A DNA stretch of 64,000 nt from Glycine soja (lineage: Eukaryota; Streptophyta; Magnoliopsida; Fabales; Fabaceae), in assembly GCF_004193775.1 (NCBI RefSeq), contig NC_041011.1:44151167-44215166 (forward strand), written 5' to 3'. The notes under the pieces are model-generated. The model saw nothing but the letters and a program-made list of their open reading frames with translations. It did not search any database and had not been told where the DNA came from. Positions 11,797 to 22,049 of the stretch are shown piece after piece. Position 1 is the first letter of the stretch, and each line of letters opens with the position of its first letter. Made by a program: the position numbers and the translations under genes.

Positions 11797-12424
11797 TTAA
11801 TAGACTGACGATGTTCTCTTCATGGCAGAATCTGTATTATTTAAAACATTCGTTGCATAATGGTTGAGTGAGATTGCGCATTGTTCCTCAACAGCTGCAT
11901 GATGAAAATGACCTAATCTTTTGTGCCAGAATTTTGTATTGTTTACAATAACTGGATAAGCTACTTGCTCCTCCTTCAATGGATCAAATGAGAAAGTTTT
12001 GCCTCTCATTTTGATATTGAAAATTTCATTGTCATTGACATCTTTAATCAAACAGTGCTTATTTTCAAATATGACTTTAAACCCCTTCTCAATCAATTGT
12101 CTCACACTTAGCAAGTTTTGATGAATCTCAGGTACATACAAAACATCATAAATTAATTTTGTACCTGCACAACTTTCAATGGCTACAGTGCCCTTTCCTT
12201 CAACAGTGATAAGATCACCATTGTCAATTCTAACTTTTGATACCTGTGACTTGTCCAACTCTCTGAAAAGCTATTGATCGTGGGTCATGTGGTTGGTACA
12301 ACCATTATCCACTAGCCAACATTCATTTGAGTTGTTGCTGGTAAAACATGTTGCTGCAAACATTACTCTTCTTCTTGTTGATCCGCAACTTGAGCCACAT
12401 TCTTTTGTTGAAAATTGCTTTTGC
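11797..12424 (-). pseudogene. copia protease remnant and GAG-pre-integrase domain
   Basis: A protease-like active-site stretch WLVDNGCTNHM lies near 12290..12326; the usual copia version has Ser where Asn stands (DSG). A GAG-pre-integrase-like region follows at 11850..12258, with LYVPEIHQNLLSVRQL and the characteristic ending KFWHKRLGHFHHAAVEE. The domain then runs into unrelated sequence and stops instead of the integrase core. At least one stop separates the two parts. Described as a relic only. Confidence 0.85.
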
Positions 12425-13288
12425 AAATTCTCACATGATGTCCCAACTTGTTGCACTTTTCACACTTAACATTAGGTCTTCTCCATCATTTGAAAGGAGG
12501 ATGACCTAGTATGCCACAGTGCTTGCAAGAAGAAAATCCTTTGTTGTCTCCATTATTGTTGCTAGTGTTAGTTGTTGCTTCTTAGGTGTTGAAATTATTC
12601 TTCTTGTATTTCTTCCACTTGTTTTTCTCTCATTGGTTAGTTTGCAATGCTCCTTCCATAAAACCCCAGCCCTTATTTTTCTTTTCTTCTCTTGGGCTTG
12701 TAAAGCATTTACAAGTTCTGTGAAGGTAAGTTTGAACAGATCTTTAGTATTCTCCATGGATGTAATAGTAGTCTCAAATCTTTCAGGGATAGTCACCAGT
12801 ATTTTCTCAACTATTCTTGAGTCGAAAAAATTAGAACCAAACAATCTTACTTTGTTAGCAATGCTAAGAAGCTTGTTAGCATACTCTTTAATTGTTTCAG
12901 ACTCCTTCATTTTTTGCATCTCAAATTCTCTAACCAAATTTAGGGCTTGCATTCCTTTAATCCTTTCTTTTCCTTCGTATTCATTCTGGAGGAAACTCCA
13001 GATTTCATATGCTGATTTGATGGTCATGATTCTAGTAAAAATTTCTTTTGTGACAGCAGCAAACAAAGTAGCCCTTGCCTTTTACTTTCTTGCTTTCCTT
13101 TCTTTTTGATTTTTTATCTAAGACATTGTTAGATTAGTTGGTAAGGAAAGAACTTTGTAGTCTTCCTCAACAACATCCCACAGATCATTTTTCTCCGGAT
13201 GTGTCTCTATTTTTGCTGCCCAGATTTCATAATTGTCACCATCAAACACAGGTGGTGCTAGTATTGTGTATGGTGTTTCAAAATCCAT
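12425..13288 (-). pseudogene. copia gag polyprotein remnant with two zinc knuckles
   Basis: The gag frame begins at an ATG at 13288 with the typical PPVFDGDNYEIWAAKIE start. Two stops near 13.1 kb are followed by a long UBN2-type gag region (12506..13066: SAYEIWSFLQNEYEG, RIVEKILVTIPERFE, LTFTELVNALQAQE). Further down, two CCHC knuckles are visible near 12425..12535 (CKHCGILGH and CEKCNKLGHH...C). The first has lost its last Cys to a stop codon. Non-functional. Confidence 0.87.
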
Positions 13289-13389
13289 TTATCAAATGAA
13301 TTGAAGCAAGGTGTTTAGGCTTTTTTGTGATGGCTTTCACTCAATTCACTCATAGTTCCTTCTTAAGAAGAAGGGTCTAGATACTAATC

Positions 13390-13613
13390 TGTTGTAAAAT
13401 AAGCATAAATCACAATATTAAAGGAGATGAATGCACACTTTTTTTATTGAATGATCATTTGTTTAAATATAGATTTGTTGTAACAAAAAGAAGCAATACT
13501 AACTGACTTCCTAAATAATAACCAACCACTAACATAACAATAACAAAAAAACTTGGTCAAACAATTTATAGAAAATAACAAACTAACAAGCAACTGCTGA
13601 TACACGTTCAACA
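13390..13613 (-). repeat. 5' LTR of the copia element
   Basis: 224 bp, TGTTGTAAAATAAGCA to ACGTTCAACA. It is shorter than its partner at 11016..11270 through small deletions. Several substitutions and indels separate the two, so the insertion is not recent. Confidence 0.88.
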
Positions 13614-13887
13614 AAAGTGAAGGCTTTTTAAGATCCTCAAAAGTGATGTTTCTTCCTTCAACATTAGCAAACCTTGAAGGCACACTAATGTAAGCATCAG
13701 AAATGGCAGAGTAGACCGAGAAGTGAAAAAAATTTGATGTCAAGTTCAAAAGATAATTTTGGGAGCCAGTGTTGTGCAAAGTCAAAGAAAACATAATAGG
13801 GTTTGAGTTCTAATGAAAGGGACTTCACCTGACCTTGAGTGAGGTCAAGAGCATGCATGAGATCTTCTCTGTGTTGAAGGTTGATAA

Positions 13888-13915
13888 TATTCTATATTCT
13901 ATATTCTATATTCTA
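13888..13915. repeat. heptanucleotide microsatellite (TATTCTA)x4
   Basis: Four perfect TATTCTA units. They lie just beyond the N-terminal break of the UGT fragment, where similarity to Fg2 ends. Confidence 0.9.
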
Positions 13916-14053
13916 TACACCAGATTTTAGCATCGTTAGTACCTTGAATCTTAAATCCAATTCCAACCTAGGAAGTCGATCCTCTCCGGTCTTCCCCAAG
14001 AAATGTTTGCAGCCCTCTTCAAGATTATTTTCAACCCTTGAATGGAAGCTGAT

Positions 14054-16414
14054 TGTGACACCCTCTATCCCGACATACATATAAATAAATAAAATATATA
14101 AAATTATTGATCAACAAATTCACGTGGGTAAAAGGTTCACATTCACTTCACTATTACCAAATAAGACTTATTAAAAATATATTCAGCTCAAAACAAGATC
14201 GTCAAAGTTTACAAAAAATGTTTTGTTAAATCAGTGAGGTAAAATAAAATAAAATAACATCATGCAATTAAAATAAAAACTCATCCCCAATGTCACATCC
14301 TATCAGAGTTTGGTTGTGTCCCAACGTCCTCTGGCACAAGGTTCTTTAAAGTCATCCACCTAGTCATCTGTTTTCATGAACATAAAGTTCAAGATCATTA
14401 CACGATCCAAACACAAATTACACACAGGGAGTGAGTTAGCACATAAAAAAATAACAAAACAAATAAACAAGATGTAATAAAAATAAATTATGGAAATATT
14501 TATAACGTAATTTAACTTAATACAACCTATGTCACTTCACCACTTTATCTTTAAAATTCGTTTTTCAATCACTAATCACATTACACATGAATCACACACT
14601 CGAGTCAAGACGCAATAACACTCATCAATTTCATAATAAAAAATTAGCAAGCATTATGCAACAATTATACTAAGACTCAAACCTACATGCAATGTGATAC
14701 CATGTTAGTGAAAAACCACCCTCGAGTGCTTAGGAGTACATAACAAGACACACCACACAATAGGTATGTTGGGTCACTCTCACTAAGTAAAATCATAAGG
14801 TGACTAGTTAGGGTCACTCCGTTTTGCGAGAATGCTCCAACCGTATGGGATCAACATAGGTTTAAAGGAGCACTCAAATCAAGTGTATTTACCCACAAGG
14901 CCTAGACTCAGAAGAATCCGTTAGGGTCTCACCTTCTTGATTCAAGTCCAACCCCTAAAACAATTTTTGCAAGCAGACACTACTCATGAATTATACAATA
15001 CCAATGACCTCACACTCGTGTTTCTAACACGTTTAACACATTGCGCTACAATTTAACACTGATTCCTAACTAAGAAACCTACATTTTCCCTTTAACACTA
15101 TGAATCAACATTTTTCTCAAGATAAACACTGGTTGGATTATTGTATAATTCACAGCTCACAACACAAGTAATGTCACATCAAGTGTTAACCACACACTTA
15201 TTCACAACTAAAACTCATGTTTACAACTTCACATCTCATTATGTCACAATCAATCATCTTATGTTTACGTGTATTTCGCAATTTAACACATTCAATTTTG
15301 TACTTATATTCAATCTCCATAACAATATTATAATCTCAAAGTAATATACTATTCTACAATTCATCATATATTCAATTTATCACTTATATACAATTTCAAT
15401 CATAATTTCATAATCCCAATATAACTATTTATTACGCTAATCTTATACAAAACACAAATAAATTATAGAAAAATATTTCTCAATCCATGGGGAGTAAAAC
15501 TCCTCAAACAATTTCACATAATCATACAAGAAGAATTTTAATATAATAAACATCCCAAAATAAATCCTAATTTAATCCTTTAAGAACTCCTACACATGTT
15601 CATCATTCTAACCCCAATTGTAATAAACTCATCCCTTACCTCTAAGTGGGCTTACGTGTGTATTGTGACAGCAATAGCGGCATCTCTAGCGGTTTCCTGA
15701 TATTCTTCAAGTTTGTCCTCTGACTGTTCTGATAAGGTTTCCAAACGTTAGAGAGAAGGAGAAGAGATTGAAGTCTCTATTCCACTGTCTAAGTGTGATG
15801 AGTATATCTCCTTTCAAAAACATTATTTTACAAATCCCAACGGTATAGATGTGCGGAAATGAATCACGAACCACATATCAAAATTTTACAATAATCCAAT
15901 GGTTAATGAGTTTGAGATCGTAATTTTATTGAGACAGTTTTGGGCTTCTGCGGGAAAAAAAAGCTACGATGAAAAGCGTATTTTTCTCAGCTCCCACATG
16001 TTTTCATAATTCCCAACGGTTTAAATTTTCAGAAATAAGTTCCAAACTTGGTACTCTAATTTCATGACAATCTAACACTGAATGAGTCCGAGATCATCGT
16101 TTTTCTGAGACAGGTTTGATGGTATGTGAAAAAAAAAAGTTTTGGGAGGAGGAGAAGAGAAAATGAAATTGAGAGGATGAGGAGGCGTAAAAAAAATATC
16201 GTGAGTCTCAAAACTGACCTAAGATACCTCTATTTATAACTAGGGTATTCACCGTCTTTTATTTACTCTATTTTTTCTTTGTTTATTATTTTATAAACAA
16301 ATACTCTATTTTATTTCTTATCAAATGAATAACTAGGGTATTCACCATTTTCTAAAACTATTTTTTTTTACTAAAAAACTTTTTTAATTTATTTTAAAAA
16401 AATAGAATGTTACA
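14054..16414 (+). mobile_element. solo-LTR-like insertion, copy A (about 2.36 kb)
   Basis: Starts TGTGACACCCTC and ends GAATGTTACA, i.e. TG...CA ends as in an LTR. It is flanked by CTGAT (14049..14053) and CTCAT (16415..16419), a five-base target duplication with one mismatch. A TATTTATA promoter-like motif lies near 16231, about 180 bp from the 3' end, as in a U3/R border. There is no coding sequence. It is homologous to copies B and C, which are inverted relative to it, and to fragment D. The long LTR suggests a Ty3/gypsy parent; that assignment is inference. Confidence 0.8.
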
Positions 16415-17187
16415 CTCATCCTCTCCCGCAAGAAATGTGTGGAGCTCTCTCCAACATTGTTTTCAATCCTTGAATGTATCAAATGGAAACATGCAATTAA
16501 AGTAACCCTAGCATATAATGTAATACTGTCACAAACTTTTTTTTTTCTCAACCCCTTTTTTTTCCATAAAAATTAAGGATACGACTAAAAGAAAATTACA
16601 ATGCTCACACATCATATTATATTCAGTCGACCAATCTAAATTCCTTTGGTCTCCCTTGTTATCTCACCCCCTCCCACAAACAACATATTCACTGTAACGT
16701 GGCCTCTCAATTTTGCCCTTAATGATTTAGATGGAGATCTTACATAAAGAACTTAATTGAACTATTACTTAACTCTCATTTTTTTTAATGTTTAAGATTA
16801 TTGCGCACATATTAAGAAACGTTTAATGGAACCTAAAATTGATGTCTTTAGACTAAAATCACCTTATTCAATACTTAATCTTTAATACCTACTATACCAT
16901 TAACATTGAATGTTAAATAAAGATATATTTGAGAAAAAAATAATTATACTTTAAAATTCTAAAACATCAATTATTTTGAGGAAAAAAAAACTAAAACATA
17001 AAAAGATATTGGAAGAACATATTATTTTAAAAAAACACGATCAATATATATGAGCCTTTTAAAATTAAAAAATTAAATTTAACTTAAATGACGTATATAA
17101 TAATTAAATCTAAAGTTAAAAAGTGATATAAAAATACGTGATGGCTCCTCTCCTCATACACTACTATTGTTTTTTTTACAACTTTTT

Positions 17188-17235
<48 letters not shown>

Positions 17236-18435
17236 TAGGTTTAAGCAATAATATAATAAATATTTATTGTATATAATTAAAATTTATAATAAATAAATAT
17301 TTTAAATATATAGATTTTAAATTTATGATAAATAATTTATATTGCAACTTAAGACTATTGTTATTTATTAACAAGTTTTTTTTTATTATTGTAGCGAAAT
17401 TTAGAAATAAAGCTGAAAGGAATAAATCGAAAGAGATGAGTAATTAAAAAAAATCCTAAAAACACTTTCATTCAATAATAGCTCCTAAAACTAAATCACT
17501 TTAATTAGAAAAATAAAAGTTGTAAATATATTAAAAATGTATCATAAACTTAAAATATTTAATACTTATTTTAAATGATTAATTTTTCAATAAAATGTAT
17601 TTAATACTTTTAATTAATATTGTTAAGATATTTAACAATAAAATTTTATCTGTAATTTTTAAAAACAAATAAATACAACTTATGTTGCATATAATTTTCA
17701 ACAAGGACATGTAAAATATTTTATATTACAATTTATCTCTATTTATATACATTTTCATTTAATGCATGTGCAGAAAGAAAATACAAATTTTCAAAACAAT
17801 AGAACTAATAATAAGAGTGGTCCTCCACTAAAGACTTCTGAAAAGTGAAAACAGCCCTTAATTCACAAAATGGGTGGTTGAAATGACTAGCATCAACCAA
17901 TGATCTCTACCTACCTTTCCCGCTTTCATTAATTATATGTTTTTATGTTTAAATTTGAGTCACTTTTAATTATATACTTTTTTAATTTTTTTATACGAGA
18001 TTATGAGTGTTATGTATCAAAGATTAATCTGATTGATATGAATATAATAAAGTCTTAAGCCCAACAAAAATTAATAATTTATATTTGATTTTTGAAGAAA
18101 AATAATTGATATTAGTTGCAATTTGCAAACGTGCAAAGCGAACACATAAACATTCTTAAAAATTTAATTAGAATTAACTGACACCGTAATAAGTAATTTA
18201 CATTATGAATCTAAAAAAATTACATTATGATCTAATTAAAGATTATTATATAATAAAACTATTCATTTTAATAAAAGGTGCTTTAAAGATTACATTAAAA
18301 AAAGTTATTTTAATTGATTGACATTAAAAAAAATATAATGACAATATGTATAAAAAAATACAATGATATTAAAGTTAATGACTCATTTATTAGAGCAATT
18401 AGGGTCACGATGAAGACCATATAATAATTAAAAGA
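16415..18435. other. AT-rich sequence with a (TA)n tract, no genes
   Basis: The first ~70 bp (16420..16480) resemble the sequence just left of copy A (13981..14045); see findings. A TA microsatellite occupies about 17191..17236. The rest is AT-rich and shows no coding potential I can support. Confidence 0.5.
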
Positions 18436-18842
18436 TTAAAATATAATTTTCATCTCTTATTTTTTTAAAATATAATTTTAGTCCTTCTATTTTCTAATTG
18501 AAATTTTTATTTTTTATTTTTTAAAAACTCGTAATTTTAATATTTTATTTTTTAATTGAGATATTCCCTCCACTACTTTTAAAAAATATGTGATTTGAGT
18601 CCCTTTGATCTATTTCAGACTTGTTGACTATATATTTTTTAATTCTTTTTAATAAATTAAGCTAGTTAGTAATTAAATAATTAAAATAAAAATATTTTTC
18701 ATGGTATAATAAACAAACCATTGTCCGCCAACGTTTACAAAAGACATAGATTAATGTTTGAAATTAATCATAAGGATTAAAATTGTAGATTTTTTCAAAA
18801 TGGAAGACAAAATGTCTTAATTAAAAAAATAAAAGGAGATTT
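18436..18842. repeat. MITE-like repeat, truncated copy
   Basis: Begins TTAAAATATAATTTTCATCT and contains repeated 'TTTTAGTCC...' phrases shared with the complete-looking copy at 32714..33232. It stops where solo-LTR copy B begins, about 100 bp short of the expected right end. Confidence 0.55.
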
Positions 18843-21768
18843 TATAACATCCCAATTTTCGTAAACTAGATTAAAAAGGATTGTTATTTATAAATAAATA
18901 GAGTTTAAAATAAATGATGAGATTTTATAAATAAATAAATAAATAAGGAGATATAATTATTAATTAAAATAATGATTTGAGAGAAAATAAGAAAGATATT
19001 TTATTTATTTGTTTGATAGAGAATAAAATAAAGTTTGTTTTTATAAAATAATAAATAAATAAATAGAGTAAATAATAGGTCGTAAATGCCCCTAGCTATA
19101 AATAGCAACATGCTAGGTCACTTTTCGGACTGACTCAGTCTCCTCTGCCTCACAATTTCGTTTCTTCTCTCTTCTCCCAAAACCTTCTCTTTTTCCCACA
19201 GGCCACCTAACCTGTTTCAGAAAAACGACGATCTCGGACTCGTTCACCATTAGACCGTCGTGAAATTTGAGCACCACGTTCGCAACCCAATTACGAGCAT
19301 TCTCACCGTTGGGAATTTCGATATTATGTCTGAGCTAAGAGAAATACCCCTCGCATTGTAGCATTTTCCTTTCCCGTAGAAATCCAGAGCTGTCTCGGTA
19401 AAACTATGATCCCGGTTTCGTTAACCGTTGGATTTTTATGAAATTTGGATATGTTGTTCGAAATTCAATTTCGTACGTTTTCACCGTTGGGATTTGCGAG
19501 ATAATATTTGTGGAAGGATAAAAATAAATCGCATGGTGACAGTACAAGTGGAGGCTTCAATCCCTTCTCTGTCTCTTTGACGTTTAGGAATTCTATCGGA
19601 GCAGCTAGAGGAAAAAAAATTGGAGGAATCTCAGAGAACCGCTAGAGATGCTGCTATTAGTGAGAACATGTATAGGGATCCTTAGAGATATCAATTGGAA
19701 TTAGTTTTTGGGTGTTTTTGCAATTTTTATTTTATCCTTTTAATTATTACAGTGAATTATATATGTTTGATGAATCAGTTGATGTCCCAATGAGAAATTG
19801 CTATGAAATTGATGTGTTCTTGTGTTGAGTGTGAACCCCTTAGAAAAATTAAGCAAATTATATTTTAAATAATATTATTCAATGACTTATTTTATACAAA
19901 TTATTATCTTGTTCTAATTTTTCTACGACGATGATCAACATGTTATGTGTATATAATTATTGTAATACTAGAATAATAAATTAAAGAAAATTATAAGGTT
20001 AATGTCTAGTGGTAATTTCTTTTGATGTAATATTAAATTAATTGTTATAGAAATCCTTTGATTAAAAACAATATATACATATACATATATATATTTTGTA
20101 TCATGCAAATATTATTATTGTGTGATGTGTATGAGTTATAAGGTGTAATAAGTTATTATAATGATATTATAATATTATAGTGAAGATTGAGTAGTACAAA
20201 GTTGAATGTGTCAGTTTGCGAGATACATGTAAAAATGAGATGATTGATGTGATATTATAAGATGTTAAATTGTGGGCATGATATTTGATTGTGAATAAGT
20301 GTGTGTGTTTGACACTTGATGTGACAATAATTATATTGTGAGCTATGAATTATACAATAACCCGACCAGTGTTATCTTGAGAAAAACGTTGATGTGCAGT
20401 GTTTAAGAGAAAATGTAGGTTTCCTATTCAGGAACCAGTGTTAAATTGTAGCACAATGTGTTAAATGTGTTTGAAACACGAGTGTGAGGTCGAGGGTATT
20501 GTATAATTCATGAGCAGTGCTTATAAATGAAATATGTGATGGTGGATTGTGACATTATGAGATGTGAAATTGTGAATGAGTTTTGGTTGTGTATAAATGT
20601 ATGATTAATTCTTGATGTGACATTATTTGTGTTGTAAGCTGTGAATTGTACAATAACCCGACCAGTGTTATCTTGAGAAAAGTGTAAATGCGCAGTGTTA
20701 AAGAGAAAGTGTAGGTTTCCTATTTAGGAACCAGTGTTAAAGAGAAAGTGTAGGTTCCTATTTAGAAACCAGTGTTAAATTGTAGCGCAATATGTTGTAC
20801 GTGTTTAAGACACGAGTGTGAGGTCGTGGGTATTGTATAATTCACTAGCAGTGTCTGTGTGCTAAAATGATTTTAGGGGTTGGACCTGAATCAGGAGGGA
20901 GAGGCCCTGACGAACTCTTCGGAGTGTAGGCCTTGGGGGTCATCGGGTTTGAGTGCTCCTTTAAGCCTATGCTGATCCCATATGGTTGGAGCATTCTCGC
21001 AAAACATCGTGACCCTGACTGGTCTCCCTATGATTTTACTTAGTGAGAGTGACCTGGCAAACCCATTGTGTGGTGTGTCTTGTTATGTACTCCTAAGCGC
21101 CGCAGGGTGGTTTTTCACTGACATGGTACCACATTGCATGTAGGCTTGAGTCTTAGCATAATTGTCTCATGCGTTTGCTAATTGTTTATTATGAAATTGA
21201 GGTGTTATTATGTCTTGATCAGAGCGTGTGATTATTGTGTAATGTGATTGATGATTGAAAAGTGTGATTGATGGATGAAAAGTGAATTTTGAATGACAAA
21301 GTGGTGGAATTACGTGAATTACATGTAAGTAAGTTTTATTTGGTTTATATGATATGTATATCTAGTTGTCTTGTTTCTCTATTAGTTAGGAATGTGATAA
21401 TTCACTCCCAGTTTGCTGTTTGTGTTTGGATCCTGTGATGATCTTGAACTTTGTGTTCGGGGGAGCAGATGACTAGGTGAACTGCTTTAAGGAATATTGT
21501 GCTGAAGGACGTCGGGACGCAACTCTCTGATAAGATGTGACATTGGGATATAAGTTTTTATGTTAATTTTATGATGTTAGTCTATTTTATTTCACCTCAC
21601 TGATTTAACAAAATATTTTTGTAAATTTGACGGCCTTATTTTGAGCCGAATATATTTTTAATGAGTTTATTTGGTAATTGAAATGAATGTGAACCTTTTA
21701 CCCATTTGATTTTTGTTTACCAATATATTTTATTTATTTATTTATATGTCGGGGTAGAGGGTGTCACA
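18843..21768 (-). mobile_element. solo-LTR-like insertion, copy B (about 2.93 kb)
   Basis: Read on the minus strand it starts TGTGACACCCTCTACCCC and ends GGGATGTTATA, one base from the canonical TGTTACA end. It contains a TATA-like motif near 19097..19104. It holds two ~200-bp direct repeats of the block around ACAATAACCCGACCAGTGTT (about 20338..20535 and 20640..20850). Flanks are GATTT and CATAT, not a clear target duplication. It ends about 280 bp upstream of the Fg2 ATG, so it now forms part of that gene's distal promoter. Confidence 0.82.
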
Positions 21769-21907
21769 CATATGACAATTAATTTTGTATCATTTAAGGG
21801 TACTCCATTGAAAAAAATATATTTAATTTTTTTATAATTTGGGATAATTCATCTTACATAAATTTGGAGTAGAATGGAAGCAATATCTAGTTGTAAAATA
21901 AATTTTG

Positions 21908-22024
21908 CAAGATTATGAACCACACGTTCCAACTACTTTAGAAAATAGGTACGTTGCCCAATTGAGGCACGATGCTTTATTTAGTGTACCAGATCTGGTG
22001 TCCACCAGGCCACTATATATTATA
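21908..22024 (+). promoter_or_regulatory. short promoter region of the Fg2/UGT79A6 gene
   Basis: A TATATAT motif at about 22014..22024 lies roughly 30 bases before the ATG. The block GCAAGATTATGAACCACACG (from about 21908) and an 'ACCA(A/G)ATCTGGT' phrase near 21990 recur upstream of the third UGT copy (near 29342 and 29900). This shows the two genes share an ancestral promoter interrupted by different insertions. Confidence 0.5.
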
Positions 22025-22049
22025 ACCAGTATTGAGCAAAGTAGAGACA

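Larger units (their letters stand above)
11016..13613 (-). mobile_element. small non-autonomous Ty1/copia LTR retrotransposon carrying a foreign coding fragment
   Basis: Two similar LTRs, both TGTTG...CAACA, bound about 2.1 kb of internal sequence. On the minus strand the order is: 5' LTR; a degenerate primer-binding region resembling the initiator-Met tRNA type (GTATC then AGACC just inside the LTR); gag; two CCHC knuckles; a protease remnant; a GAG-pre-integrase domain; a coiled-coil coding segment; the polypurine tract AGGAGGAG; and the 3' LTR. Integrase core, reverse transcriptase and RNase H are missing. The element lies inside a UGT fragment whose sequence resumes on the other side. I could not find a perfect five-base target duplication: the flanks are TAAAT on the left and AAAAG on the right. 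All open frames carry stops, so it is a dead copy. Confidence 0.88.
10411..13875 (-). pseudogene. UGT79-like glycosyltransferase fragment, inverted and split by a copia element
   Basis: Two minus-strand segments match the Fg2 gene at 22.05 kb. The segment 13614..13875 covers roughly residues 90-170 (HALDLTQ..., a tract near the VFFDFAQHW region, SVYSAISDAYI, NVEGRNITFEDLKKP). The segment 10411..about 11010 covers roughly residues 172-320, ending at the FPSNL region. Between them sits a copia retrotransposon (11016..13613). The N-terminal ~90 codons with the catalytic His and the whole C-terminal PSPG donor-binding half are absent, and small indels occur, including loss of several bases next to FPSNL. 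It is therefore a dead internal fragment. Its orientation is opposite to the other two UGT copies, so any transcript from it in its own sense would be antisense to them in genome layout only, not in sequence. Confidence 0.88.

Noticed and set aside
12519..13109. 196-codon plus-strand frame with hydrophobic stretches
   Set aside because: It mirrors the copia gag on the minus strand, which has recognisable gag and zinc-knuckle motifs.
11011..13618. A five-base target duplication for the copia element
   Set aside because: The flanks are TAAAT and AAAAG, too different to claim; the insertion is instead supported by LTR ends and the split UGT.
17191..17236. TA tract as a possible regulatory or replication element
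   Set aside because: Simple TA microsatellites of this kind also occur at 37.0, 41.6 and 58.1 kb; nothing distinguishes this one.
22032..22049. An earlier start for Fg2 at 22032
   Set aside because: The codon there is TTG; the first ATG in frame is at 22050, and that start gives the 314- and 464-codon lengths.
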